From contig JADCRB010000048.1 of assembly GCA_021464245.1 (NCBI GenBank), positions 1,368,783 through 1,432,782 of the forward strand: 64,000 nucleotides of DNA, given 5' to 3'. Below are positions 13,614-25,653 of this stretch, in pieces. A program made the translations under genes and the position numbers. The notes below the pieces were generated by a model that did no database searches, was not told where the DNA came from, and saw nothing but the letters and a program-made list of their open reading frames with translations. The DNA comes from Carallia brachiata. Its lineage: Eukaryota; Streptophyta; Magnoliopsida; Malpighiales; Rhizophoraceae. Within the stretch, counting starts at the first letter, position 1. Every line of letters starts with the position of its first letter.

Positions 13614-16425
13614 TCCTCTTCAGCATGTTATCTCCTAACACTTACAACGTGAATTACACAAAAGCCCCAATTCTTTTGTCCAATAACTACTAACATAACC
13701 AAATAACAATTAGCAAGGAGGCAGAGTGAGAAAACCTTTTCACTTAGCAAAGTCTTCAGTGACTGGCATTCATTACGCAAGGAAACCGCTTCATGCGCAG
13801 TTTGCTTCCACCGGTTCAACTGTGCTTCCATCATTCCCAATTCCTTGGATAATGCTGAGGCCATGACACGGAATTCTTCTTTGATATCCTTTCTCCCTGT
13901 ATCAGTAAAATTCTTGTAAATTAGAAGCTCCATCATATTACATTATGAAATAATTTGAGAATTAAAACCACCTGAGTCCTGGATGGCTTCTTCCAATTTA
14001 AGTTCAAGGTCATTTTTTTCCAAAGTACACTTTTGCAGCTCAAGCTCAAGCTCTTCGATTCTAGATTCAGACGTATCATTGGTATTTCTTGCAGCGTCTG
14101 CTGACTCGAGTCTTGCGTTCACTTCCTTTTCCCTTCTCATCAGGAAAGGTCTCTCAGCCTAAAATAATTACTATCATACAGTGACATCAATGACAAGAGC
14201 ATAACAAGTAAGCACAAAACACCAAAATACCCAAATAACCTGCAAAGAACTTGTCAGTGTCCTGTATCTTTCAACTTCAGCATTCCAATGTTGAAGCTGA
14301 TCGGTTACAGAATGGTAAAGGCGAGAAGAGTGTATGTGTTTGTCATCCTTCATTTCATTCTGTGCAAAACCGATGAGAAAAGATCACATCTTAAATATAT
14401 CAATTCAAACAACTGAGATGACTCTTTGACATAACATGCAAACCATTTATCTTGTGTCAGTTGTGCACATTGACAAACCTGAAGATATTCCAATTCTTTT
14501 GACAAGAGCAGATTCTCGTCCTGTGCAACTTGAAGTTCAGAAAGTCGACTTGCTGCCAGTATCTGCAACATTTGTTAAGTTACATTTCTCACTAGCCCAC
14601 TGGTTATAGAGAGAGAGAGAGAGAGAGAGAGACCTTTGCTTCCTCCAGAGAATCCCTCAATTCACGCAAACGTTTGGACCTATCTGCATGCCTATCTGGT
14701 GATAGGCTTCCATTTACTGCACTTGGAAGTGGAGTGTACATCCGAGCTGCAGCATCTTTTTGCATTTTCAGATCAACCAGTTTCCTTCTGGTCTCTTCCA
14801 GTTCGCCCATAGTTTCTTCCAGATTACCTTTAAGCACAAATACAAACATAGTGTGCCAGGAAACAAAACACATTGAAACGCATTACTTGAAAGACATCTT
14901 ATAATACACATCCTAGATAAACTTTGCCCACTAACTGGATACATTTCATAGCAAGTAAGTCTCATAAAAATGTAAATATTTTCCAAGAACTATGTCACAA
15001 ACCTGCAATGCGCTTAATCTCAGATTCATCAACCGAATGGCTGCTAAAGTAGGCCTGAATCTTATCAGAGAATTCCTTATGTTTCAAATGGAGAACGTCA
15101 ATCACTTCATGCAGATTCTTAGCCGCTTCTTTCATCATATCGTCAATCCTAGACATTTGGATGATGACGTCTGATAATCACAGGAGGATACAAACACAGG
15201 AAAATCATTAGTAAAGGAGAAAATGTTTCAATTAACTTAATGAGCTTAAATCAAATTTCCTTCCCAACCTTCAGCAGATGGATTTTCGTGCAAAGCCCGA
15301 GCTATGCCCTCAGTTTTAGCTCTCTGAGCCTCAATAGTATCTTCCAAAGATTTCATCAGCTCCAATGTAGAAGAGCGGCGTGAAGAAAGGGCTTCTTCAA
15401 CATATCCAACAATACCATCAATTCCGCTGCTAGGAATGGAGTCAGTGTTCAACAGCCTACAAAGAAACATCTCCTCCGGAGGACACAATGGGATTGAACC
15501 TACGGAATGCCTAACAAGTCAATCTACTTACATATAATTTACAAAGAAAACAACTGAAAACTACTTTCAGCTTCAGTGATTGCATATTAAGAGAAGAAGA
15601 GGAAGATGTGAGCTTATATACAAACAAACAAGAAGATGCTAATTCTGCCACCTCCAGTAAAATCTGTGTGATCCAACCTCTGTAAATCATCTTTGCTTCT
15701 CCCGGCCAGTACTCCAAGTAAAACCAGGTCATCATCCAGCTACATTAAACCATCCAGAGACACGAACAATATAAGGAGCAAGGAAGCATAGAAAGGCACA
15801 AACAACCGAAAAAGAGCGAAGCGGAAAAAAGAAAAAGAAGAAGAAGACGAAGAGGCAAGGTATTACCTGATTCCAGAGCTGGTTGACAGTGATGAAGAAG
15901 TCATCATAGGAGGTCTGTTTGGATTTGAGTTCCTTAATTTTGGAATCTAGGTCATGCACTTCCCGCTTCTGTATCTCTAATTGCTGAACCAGCCTCTGGT
16001 TTTCGTACTGGAGAACAGCCGCGTCAACCTGTACGAAGCAGAATTCAAAAACCTGATACATAATTTTGAATATGTATAAATATTACATACTGTTGCTAAT
16101 GAAACCCTATAAAGAAAGAAAGGAAGGAAAGTTCGTCGGTGACCGTCAGTTCAAGAAGAAACTGAAAACCTCTCTCTAAAAATTGGATATCCTTCCATTC
16201 CTCTACTCTGCAAACAGAAATTCGTCTACAAAACAGTTGCACAACACACATAGAAAGAGAGAAAGAAAGAGGGATTACGGTTTGATTGTTGGGAGGAGGA
16301 GTGGAGGATTGCCGGGCCATGGCAGCGGCGGTGGCGGTGGCAGTCGCGGTGGTGGAGGAGGGAGATGAGTTCAAGTGAGGCTTCTTCTTCTTCTGCGGCT
16401 CCTCCTCAGAATCTGCGTTTTCCAT
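10501..16425 (-). CDS. HUB2: E3 ubiquitin-protein ligase BRE1-like 2 (HUB2)
   Basis: Nineteen exons on the minus strand give 893 aa, close to the ~900 aa of Arabidopsis HUB2. From 5' to 3': 16425-16279, 16028-15867, 15739-15652, 15499-15269, 15170-15003, 14827-14634, 14562-14479, 14359-14240, 14158-13972, 13896-13736, 13419-13348, 12817-12741, 12204-12010, 11902-11830, 11697-11611, 11514-11377, 11284-11082, 10875-10713, 10632-10501. Phases agree throughout. The N-terminus is charged (MENADSEEEPQKKKK); long coiled coils fill most of the protein (QNQHLLQQLAERDEYNIK is family-typical). The C-terminal C3HC4 RING is intact: C841, C844, C856, H858, C861, C864, C876, C879. HUB1/HUB2 form a nuclear complex that mono-ubiquitinates histone H2B, affecting flowering time, dormancy, cell cycle and defence. 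Family features favour HUB2 over HUB1 (N-terminus, LWNQLDDDLVLLGV). The exon at 10875 has a second possible acceptor 6 nt further on. Confidence 0.95.
12384..12407. repeat. CT microsatellite in HUB2 intron
   Basis: An uninterrupted (CT)n run within the intron between exons 12817-12741 and 12204-12010. Confidence 0.85.
13585..13613. repeat. CA microsatellite in HUB2 intron
   Basis: A (CA)n run of about 14 units lies within the intron between exons 13896-13736 and 13419-13348. Confidence 0.85.
14608..14633 (-). repeat. GA/CT microsatellite touching a HUB2 splice donor
   Basis: The exon 14827-14634 ends AAAG and its donor reads GTCTCTCTCTCT on the minus strand, so the intron begins directly with a (CT)n run. 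The donor lacks the usual purine-rich +3 to +5 bases. Changes in repeat length would lie beside the splice site. Confidence 0.75.
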
Positions 16426-17668
16426 TAATTTAATTCTATATTTAATTTAATTTAATACAAGAATCCAATATAACAATTCTTTTTTTTTTTTTAATATCCT
16501 AATAATTTCTACATTTGAGAGAAGACAACTCTGCAAATTGCAACACTCTCTCTCAATCAATCACCACGACACGAAACCTCTGCTGCTATAATTTCTGGTT
16601 TCCTTCCGAGTGAGCCAGCCCTAGCCAGCCTTGCGACACACAGAGACAGACAGAGCGCGTGAGCAGCGCCCGGGACAGAGAGGCAGAGGAAAGGGCCAAG
16701 GCATACAGAACCAAATACGATAACGTTTTGTAATTAGATTTTCATTTTTTTTTTTCAAATCCATTAAAAGGTTGCTTGGGCCACTGGGCCAAAATTTCTC
16801 CTTCGGCCGTCCCATTTTGGTCTGTTTTTCTCTGTGTGCCAATTTGTCCAATTAGAACGGACTTTGTAGAGGAACCTCAAAGTCCTTGGGTCATGGGCCG
16901 ATTGATACTCTTTCCCTGTGTTCCACTCAACGAAATCTGGGCTGGGCTGGTCTGGGCCTACAAAACCACCACGCATACCACATGTCATCCGGGATTCCGG
17001 TGGTAGTGGAATCATTCGACGGGCAACTACATGTTTTTTTTGAGACATAAGAATATTAAAGACCGGGAAGCAATCTTTAACTGCAGTGGTTGGAGGGTTT
17101 ACCATTTAATCATCAGGTCTGGGGTTAGAACCTCAGATCTATTATTCTTATGTTCTTCTCTTTTATCAGTTGTACTAAAATTTTTTTAAGATAAAAAAAA
17201 AAAAGAATATTAAAGACCAGAATACCGAAGAATATTGAAGACCAAAAAAGAAAAAAACATATAAGAATATTAATTCCATATAAGAAAAAAAACATAGAGC
17301 GGTGAATATGAAATGTAATTATTTTTGTTTTTCGGTCGTCAAATCAAATATAGTTACTGAAAGTTAACTGAAATGATTTTTTGAGGACTTGGGTTTTTGG
17401 CAAGAAAAGAAATTTCACATTCGTTTTTCACATTTTTTATTGGAATCTGTGGGTGGCGGACCCCATTAATTATTTGATGACCCCTCTCAATTGATCTCAG
17501 CTAAGGTCCTTCCTATTAATATCCAATCTTAAATGATGGTTTGTCCAAAAACATTATTGCAAAATGAACAAGATTAAAAACTAAAAATATACCCTTTTTT
17601 TTTTGCCCTCAAAAAAAATATACAACTGATAATTGTGTGTGAAGGAAGACTTGTGATAATAAATTCTA

Positions 17669-17672
<4 letters not shown>

Positions 17673-17699
<27 letters not shown>
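17673..17699. repeat. AC microsatellite
   Basis: An uninterrupted (AC)n run of about 13 units, near poly-T tracts at 17595 and 17718. Confidence 0.85.
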
Positions 17700-19970
17700 A
17701 CCATACCAATTTGATCCTTTTTTTTTTTTTTTTTTGTGGTCCACTAGAGCTACAAGCCAACGGTAGGAGAAGGAGAACGAGTCAGGTCTGGGAACAGAGT
17801 TGGAGGTATCGTTTCTCAACTATCCAAACAAGCAGAAGAGGGCAAAAAAGGACATTTCTGTGGGTGTGTTCTTAATTGAGCAAGCAATATTGGGATCTTA
17901 ATTATCAAAATTTTCAAGCCAGAATCTAACTTTAGGGCTCCATTTACGATCCATCAATTGCCCAGGTGTTGATATACACTCATCTTATAATTGGCGATAA
18001 GGTTAGCATTTATGATGTGACCAAAAAAATTAACAAATGCTTGAAATGGATGTGCTTGTAAGCGAACCATATGAATAATAATATAATTCTGATGTGAAAG
18101 ACCTGCAATCTGCATGCAATGATAGCTTTTTATAATTTAAGGCTAAAAGCTGAAATGTGAATTAGGTCACATTTGCCTCCCACCGCACATATTGTTAAAG
18201 TCTATTGATTACATTTGGATGCAAGTGAACCAGTTTCCTCGTCTTGGTTGGTTGTGGGCTCAACTGAGAAAAATTGTCAGAGGACGATAAATAATTGTTT
18301 TTTTTTGCTTTTTTTAAAGAAGGAAAAGGATGGAGAGAATGGCAAGGGCAAAAATAGCGTCAGGACAAGGTTCAGTTGTTTCCGAGGTAGCATCCGACGA
18401 GGAAGGATTAAAAAGCTTACTAATTAAACTCAGCCATTGCCACTCAAGAGATCGTGAGAGAACAGGCAATATGAATTATTATTATTATTATAGATAATCA
18501 CATGTTCGTATTTATGTGCCTTCCTTTTCATTTGGGATCGCGGATCAGTAAACACTAAACACCAACCCCACCTCCCTTGAACGCTAATTTGTTTGGGTGA
18601 ACGGGTGTGATAAAAAATTAATTGACGTAGTGCTCAGATATATTCTTCTTAATATATAATTTGGACCATTTATTCTCATACTTATAGCAAAACGTCAGAG
18701 GATCCAACGAAAGATATCAGGCGAGAGAACACTTTTTAAGCTAAATTTTATTATCTCCAGAGACTTGATCAAACATTAAGGAAAAATGATCAAAAGAGAG
18801 ACATGAATAAAATGAAACTTTTTTTTTTTTTTTAAAGGCTGAGGGTTTAAAAATTATTCATCTTCTTGGTCATGTTCTCATGTTCTTTGTTGCGTCTATG
18901 AATAACATGTACTGGAAAAATTATTTTAAAATTTATTATCTATCCCTTTGGTTATGCTACCTGTAGAATCAAAATAATTTAATATAAAATATTAAAAAAA
19001 TTAAATTAATATTTTTCTGGTAGTTTTTTTGATTCACTAAAAAAAATTGAGTCAAAATAACAAACACCAACATTTTGATATATAGTATTGTTTTGGACTA
19101 ATTAAAGAATTTTGTTAATATAAGATTATAGATTTAAATTATTATTAAAGTGTTCAATTAAATTGAACATACGTCTTACTCGGTGTCTTACTCGGTGAGT
19201 ACTATAAAATTTGTTCGAAGATCAAGGTCAAACTCACGGTGCCGTACCACCCCAAACATTAACATGTGCTGCTAAAACCAGTCGCCGTGCTAAAAAGAAA
19301 GCCAAGGTGAGCCTCTCAGTGTAAAAATGCATAGCACATAATAAAATAAATACTCAAGATTACAGTAATGCAGCGTTTAGCATGGCGAGACTGTATATAT
19401 TAATTAATATATTACCGATGATGAGGCTGTCTGCGTTTGTGTGTGCGTGTCTGTATGTCGGTACATGTATGTGGGTGAGGTTGTCATATTTCTCTCTGTT
19501 TCTCTCGCTCTTTCCGCTGAATCTTTTATCTTTTAGCATTTGGGCTGGCATGAATCAGTTTTATTATAAGGCAGCACCCACGCGTGGCCCCTTCTCTCGT
19601 GGCTTGATCTCCAGTGGCCGATATGTTTGCCCATTTCAACCAGTAAAGCAATTCCTTAGGGACAAAGGTGAACAACTTTCTGGGAGAATCTACCCAAAAG
19701 GAAGCTAGCTAGATAGACCATGATCAATTGACCATATATGTAATGTAGGAAGTGTACATGTATGTCCCACTCATATAAATGTCTGTAACTGTAACAATAT
19801 GTATAGGTGACCCTTTAGCAAAGATTCCAATCACGGGAAATCCTTTTCACACCCATCTTTTGTATATTCTTGATCCTTTATCTAAAGGTACGCAGCATCT
19901 CAAAATGCAACATAAACTGAAATGAAAAAAGTTACATAGACAGGAAAAAGAAAAAAAACTGACTAAAATG

Positions 19971-20119
19971 AGTTATAATACAATCAAACGATTGAATTGT
20001 ATAACCAAATAATTGTTATTTGCAACAAAAAAAATTAATAAAATTAACATATTTTTTATTAATTTTTTGTTATAAATAATAATTATTTAGTTATACAATC
20101 CAATCGAATTGATTATACT
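19971..20119. mobile_element. AT-rich foldback MITE, near-full-length hairpin
   Basis: Two ~70-bp arms are inverse copies with few mismatches. The left arm starts AGTTATAATACAATC and the right arm ends GATTATACT; both include ATTGTATAAC.AAATAAT near the middle. Almost the whole 149 bp folds back on itself. I see no sure target duplication. Family unknown; a small-RNA hairpin is an alternative reading. Confidence 0.65.
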
Positions 20120-20378
20120 GTGAATTTTTCCAATTGGTTTTGCCTGTCAATTTTTCCAGTCCGGATAATTGGACTCGAATTGAAATATACATATGGAAGC
20201 AAGAATCTCTATTTGTTTTATCTTTCCTTGGCTTCAGAATCTAACATATTATAGACTTTTTCCAATCTTGTCCTTTTCTTTTACCTGCATGCGTTAGTAA
20301 TCAATGTATTATTGTTTCTATGTAGATTGTTAGAAACTTATAAAAAAAAATAAAATTGTGAGAAAATAAAATTATTTA

Positions 20379-20600
20379 GATTAATAAAAAATTTATAAGA
20401 AAAAAAATGATGAGAAAGAAAAATAAATAGTAATTTGTAAGAAAAAATTTATGAGAAAATTTAGTTAATTCGATTAATAAGAAAATTGTGAGAAAGAAAA
20501 TGATGAGAAAGAAAGATAAATAATAATTTGTGAGAGAACAAGTTGTGAGAAGATAATATTGTATAAATTGATAAGAAAATTATAAAAAAGAAAAAGTTGT
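20379..20600. repeat. Degenerate tandem repeat, unit ~93-98 bp
   Basis: Blocks starting GATTAATAA (20379), GATTAATAA (20472) and TTGATAAGAAAAT (near 20570) share GATGAGAAAGAAA and AATAATTTGTGAGA motifs. Related AT-rich sequence in the opposite sense lies at about 38370-38590. Confidence 0.5.
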
Positions 20601-22360
20601 GAAAAAAAGAAACATGATGATTATATATTTTTTTTTTATTTTTTTTCTTTTCTCACACAATCCATCAAACCAAGCAGAGCATTAGAGAGAGAGGGGGGGC
20701 GGAGGGAGAGAGAGAGAGAGAGGTGGGTGGTAATTGGAGCCGGGGCCGCGGGATACGGGGAATTGATTTGTTTGTTTGGTTAAAGGCTTACAAGAGTAAA
20801 AAAAGGTACGGAATCTAGACTCAGTATTACAATTGGCTTATATTTGCGAGAATTTTCTTCTATTTATTCTTTAATTCACAGGTATAAGCGGCAGCATTGC
20901 AAGATTCTCGGTTGTTTCAGTTACAAAATTAGCTCATTCCCTAATTAATATTTTCGATTCGTGCGATGACAACATGAACGTGAAATGTATAGATAATTTA
21001 TTAGAGGCGTACAACCTCAATTTGTAAAGATTTCAACGCCATCACTAACTTTTTGTATTTGAAATGACCATAGGGTTTTTGGACAGAAAAATAGGCATAA
21101 GTTGCTGTGGCATGTGGCCCCTATATGCCACAATTTTTTTTTTTTTTTTGGATATTTCTGAGTTTCTCATAAAAACATACATGATTTTAAAATCAAGACT
21201 ACAGTATTTTTATAACAAAAATAATATTTTTTAGATAAAAATTGAGAGAATCTTGATATTTAAATCAAACTTTTAAAATAGGAGGTTATATTAAACGTCT
21301 CACCTTTCTTCACCCTACCCTCATTAATTCATGGTATCCGAATACCAAATTCGGATCAACAACCTTTTCCCATAATGAAATAATCTACGTAACAATAACC
21401 AGCAACATCATAATTTGGCTTGCCAGTACCATGTCTACGCTTCGAATAGCAGTAGTCAAACTCCAGCCAACGCATGACCCCCAATAGCACAGTGACTACA
21501 ATAACAAAGCCACGCCTATTAGGCATAACCATAGCAACCACAGCCTCTCGCCAACCACCAACTAGCAGAACCAACACCAGCCACATCATCTAACCGCAGA
21601 GGCCAAAACTGTCACACTCTGTTAATTCCTTTTCCCTCGTCATCAATCGACAAAATTTATTAAGTTTCCGAAGCACAAAAAAGATCAAGTTCAAAGAGAC
21701 AAAATATCAAGCATTGTCAATGCAAAACAGCTTCCCAAAACAGGAATTTTTTTTTTTTTTGGAAGAGAACAAATTTATATACCAAAAAATGAGAATAAAA
21801 ATAATATATACAGAAAATTAATAAATAATGCTATTATTCTGCACAATAGATCATTTCAAATTATTTTTTTATGCAAATTCTCATATCTAAATTTTATGGA
21901 TGAAAATTTCACTTTCTCGAATATATATTTTTTATAGTACTAAGTCACACAATCGATTGATTATCCATTTCACATTCTATAAGTACTTATACTACTTATC
22001 ACACAAAAAAATTATGTTTATGATATTTGTTGCAATCGGTAGAATAAAAGGTAATTTTAAAAATAAATACACTTGTAACTATATAATGTGCTTATTTATT
22101 TAAAAATCATCTATTCCTTTGGATAAAGTCCAAAGTAACTAAAGCCAACAGGCAACAGCCGTAATAACTCATAGGGATAAGTTAGGTCACTAATTATTTG
22201 ATTTTTCAAATTTTGGTTAATAACTTAAAAAAATGTCAAATGTGAGTTAATTTTGTTATGAGCCCAGCAACCAGCCCTGTCGTTCGACCAAAGATTTTAA
22301 CCATGCAGTGAGACACTTCCTCCATATCCACAGGCTGTGGCACTTCATATGCTATACATA

Positions 22361-22871
22361 CATAGATATAGGGATAAGCATTTTTTTTTTGTCTTAAACC
22401 TTTAAATTTTTTTACGTTTGAATTTTAAACGTTTTTGATATTTTATTTGATCCTTAAACCTTTTAATTTTTTAATACATCAGTCTTTTAAGTTACAAAAA
22501 ATTGTCAATCCATTAATAAATGAGTTTAATTTAATAAAATTTATTAAAAAAAAATTAAATATATGAATTAAATATTTTTTTTATCAACAAAATATGCATA
22601 TTAAATAATTTTTTAATCAACAAATATACGAATTAAATAAGTAACATCCATATTTTTTATAGAAAAGATATTCAATTCATATATTTAATTTTTTTAAAAT
22701 AATTTTTTGTAAAGTTAAAATTATTTTTTAATATAGTGATCACTTTTGATAAATAAAGAGACTGATTTGGTAAAAATTTAAAATTTAAATAAAATATCAA
22801 AAAAACTTAAGAATTAAATATAAAAAATTTTAAAAAATTTAGGATAAAAAAATACTTATTTTCATAGATAT
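22361..22871. mobile_element. MULE-like MITE with perfect 10-bp target duplication
   Basis: The element is 22371-22861 (491 bp). It is flanked by exact copies of CATAGATATA at 22361-22370 and 22862-22871. The ends are inverted: GGGATAAGCATTTTTTT against the complement of AAAAAAATACTTATTTT. Similarity of the two arms extends about 100 bp inward, including TGATATTTTATTT in both. Long TIRs and a 9-11 bp target duplication are the marks of Mutator-like elements. It has no coding capacity, so it is non-autonomous. The perfect duplication suggests a fairly recent insertion. Confidence 0.85.
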
Positions 22872-23275
22872 ATGGGCTACATGTGTGTATCTTATCCTAA
22901 TTATGTGGCCACGAAAAGCTTAAACACTTTCTTGTCATGTACTCAAGTGCAAGTGGCATCATTATGGTATTATCAAAATTCATTTCAACCCGCATCTTAA
23001 TCAACAGGACATAGCCTCTTTTATAGATTCTTTTAAGGTCATTATTGACTTCCGTTATATTTTCAGAAGAAATATTATCTGAAAAAGTATCTGAATGTAA
23101 TCAGTTAGATTTAATGTGCAACTAACTGTATTCAGTATGCAACTAAATAGAAAAAAAAAATGACTATCATTTTTTTACACATTAAATATAACTAATTACA
23201 TATTAAATTTGATCAGTTACATTCAAACACTCTCTCAAATCCCTTTTTATCCAGAAATATACTTTTTTTCTATTT

Positions 23276-23921
23276 GTTATTGTCTATAAAGCACGGACAC
23301 AGACACAGCGATACAGACACGGTACGACACGAATACAGCGACACACTAATCTTAAAAATATTAAGACACGGACACGGTTTAAACACGGCTATATATATAT
23401 AAATAAATAAAAATAAATTTATAAAATTTTTGTATATCATATATATATTATTTTTAAACAATTTTATAAATTTTATTCACCCAAAAATATATTTATATAA
23501 TTATTATAAATTTTAGAAAATTTTTATTCAAATAATATATCGTAAGATTCTTTATACTTTATTCTGAAATATCAAAATAGAGATATTAAATTTTGTAATC
23601 AATTTAATTTTTCTATTAAAATTAAAAACAAGTTGAAATTTAAACACTTTAAAAGTTATGGACAATTGACAGTATTAATTATAATTTTTAAATTTTTTTT
23701 TTATTTATTAAAAATAATTATAAAAATATTCAGGCGTGTCCGTGACGTGTCGAACACTTGTGCTTCCCGTGTCCGAATTAAAAAAAAATTTTTTTTTGAC
23801 GGACACTTCTATCCATGTCAGACACGTGTCCGCCGTATGTCCATCGCGTGTCCGCATGTCCCGCATGTCCAACACTCAGTACTTTCATTTTTTGTAGTGT
23901 CCGTACTTCATAGTTTATTGT
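23276..23921. mobile_element. hAT-like MITE rich in GGACAC motifs
   Basis: The body is 23284-23913 (630 bp). The ends CTATAAAGCACGGACAC and the complement of the right end, CTATGAAGTACGGACAC, differ at two positions. The flanks GTTATTGT (23276-23283) and TTTATTGT (23914-23921) look like an 8-bp target duplication with one mismatch. Subterminal regions are packed with GACACGG and its complement, a likely transposase-binding pattern; the centre is AT-rich. No coding capacity. A more decayed relative appears around 57215-57775. Confidence 0.75.
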
Positions 23922-24702
23922 TATCGTGATACTGGGTTTTCTTTTTCTTTTTTTTTTCGGTCCATGATACTGGGTTTTCTCGGTGCTCGCAGGACATGTC
24001 ATTTTCAAGGTTTTGTTCGCTTGGCCTATTCGATCCACAATTTGAGTCCAAGCCAAGGTGGCAGAAACAGACCAACAGCCAGCCAACTTCCTGAGAAACT
24101 TCGTATGGTTATCCACTACTGATTTTGCCTTTACAATTAAGGATGTCTGAAAATTACTAATCAAAGAGATGGTGAAAGATAAAAAATACATTCTTGCAAC
24201 AATAAATTTCAGTCCAACAAATCTTGAAGCATGTGACCATCTTGGGTAACCAGCTAATGGTTTGTTTTATCTGCTAATTGATGTCCGAGAGTTACGAGTT
24301 GTGATTAGAGTACGTAATTAAAGTGCTGTTTAATTAGTCATGAACGTTTGAAATCTAAGCAGAGATTGTCAAGAAAACCACGAGAAATTATAAGGCAAAA
24401 GGAAATTGGTTGGAGCCAGAACAATATTTTCTTTTTCTCTATACATACATACGCAAGCACAACCAATTCACACCGAAGCTGTGACATACATTTCATGTAA
24501 GGACAGACAAATTCACTCCAAACGTCCCCTAACCAACATGACACACTTTTCCCCAAGTCATTGTTTTGATCAAGCAAACATTATTGAAGGCTTAATTAAA
24601 CAAAAGGAGGCATCCCCACCAACCAATTGATAGACGTGTACGGTAACCAATTATATATACTCGTTGGACCTTATTAAATTCTTAAAACCCCACATAAATA
24701 TT

Positions 24703-25653
24703 TTACCTTTCTATGTCTATTGATCCAAAGGCTTTACCACTCATGTGAATGAAGCTCTTGGTCGTCGTCCCTCCTGTTTGACCACCCTTCTTTTGGGATT
24801 CAACATCATCGGAGTCTTCTTCCAACCACTCTTCCTTTGACAGAGATGAGTACTCCACTTTCTGGCCATAAAAATTGATCATAGCCAAGTAAAAGGCCAT
24901 CACAAAAATGATGACTGCGATTAAGAACCAGCTGAATTGAATGTTCACTAGCGACTTAGCGCGGTGCAGAGCCTCTTTGCTGTGGCATCTAACCACTTTG
25001 TGGCCTTCCTCTTCGTTCATGAAGCAACCTTTGGCAATCAAAGAAGGGGTCCAAAGGGCGTATCCCATGACTATAAACCAGACACCTTGGAAAAGAATAC
25101 TGGCTGACCTGACAAAGCTGATCAGGAAGCTCTTGGGGTAGCCAACCCCCATGAGGGTGGTGGCAAGCGAAACGGCTATGGCAATTTGAAGAAGCAAGTG
25201 GTAGTGGCCTTCAACACCCATGTGATCGGCCGAGTGGAGGTGGAAGAGGAAGAGTTGTTGGGCAAAGGCAAGTGCTCCAACAACTTGGGTCAGACCATAA
25301 TGACCCTTGGGCCTAATTTTGTCAAGAATAATAGCAAAGACTGCATAGACAAGGAAAGTCATCGAAATTGACGCGTGCTCAAAATTGTGAAGGTGGTTTG
25401 ATGGGATGGTCCCATCTGAGTCAAAAGGTTGGTGCTTTTCGGGACCAATGAAGAGCTCCATGGCAACAGAGATGGAACTCCCGACCATGATGAGAAAAAG
25501 CTCTATGTACCTTATTTTTGAGGTGGGAAACCACGGAAGAGAGGCGTAGGAATTGGGCTGTTGGGCATGGATTTTGATGTGGTTAAAGAGATGCCAGAAA
25601 CCAAGAAAAAAGAAGGCAAAGCCTGGTGCCACATGACCCACCAAAGTACCCAT
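24703..25653 (-). CDS. TMEM45/DUF716 family multi-pass membrane protein
   Basis: A single exon encodes 316 aa. I start at MGTLVGH because the family begins there; an upstream in-frame ATG at 25698 would add 15 residues (MCVLCLIESYLAAEH) that do not look conserved. About seven hydrophobic segments are spread over residues 1-265, with family motifs GFWHLFNHI (~18-26), NHLHNFEH (~93-100), LHSADHMGVEGHYH (~144-157) and a charged cytosolic tail rich in Glu/Asp and Gly. The family (Pfam DUF716) includes animal TMEM45 and plant proteins reported to respond to virus or stress. The biochemical role is unknown. Conserved His residues near membrane segments could bind metal; this is inference. The gene is complete and isolated. 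Confidence 0.9.
   Translation of the reverse strand: MGTLVGHVAPGFAFFFLGFWHLFNHIKIHAQQPNSYASLPWFPTSKIRYIELFLIMVGSSISVAMELFIGPEKHQPFDSDGTIPSNHLHNFEHASISMTFLVYAVFAIILDKIRPKGHYGLTQVVGALAFAQQLFLFHLHSADHMGVEGHYHLLLQIAIAVSLATTLMGVGYPKSFLISFVRSASILFQGVWFIVMGYALWTPSLIAKGCFMNEEEGHKVVRCHSKEALHRAKSLVNIQFSWFLIAVIIFVMAFYLAMINFYGQKVEYSSLSKEEWLEEDSDDVESQKKGGQTGGTTTKSFIHMSGKAFGSIDIER

Larger units (their letters stand above)
16426..24702. other. AT-rich intergenic region with small transposons
   Basis: The first ~250 bases are the HUB2 leader and promoter. The rest is AT-rich and holds a possible tRNA-derived SINE (17075-17215), an AC microsatellite, a degenerate ~95-bp tandem array (20379-20600), a foldback (19971-20119), a MULE-like MITE (22371-22861) and a hAT-like MITE (23284-23913). 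The frame at 19382-19708 has no domain and compositional bias, so it is not called. Confidence 0.65.

Noticed and set aside
16764..17105. 113-codon minus-strand open frame upstream of HUB2
   Set aside because: No domain, overlaps a possible SINE, and lies in the HUB2 promoter region.
19382..19708. 108-codon open frame on the plus strand
   Set aside because: Low-complexity hydrophobic start, no recognisable domain, no splice or promoter context, and the opposite strand is also open.
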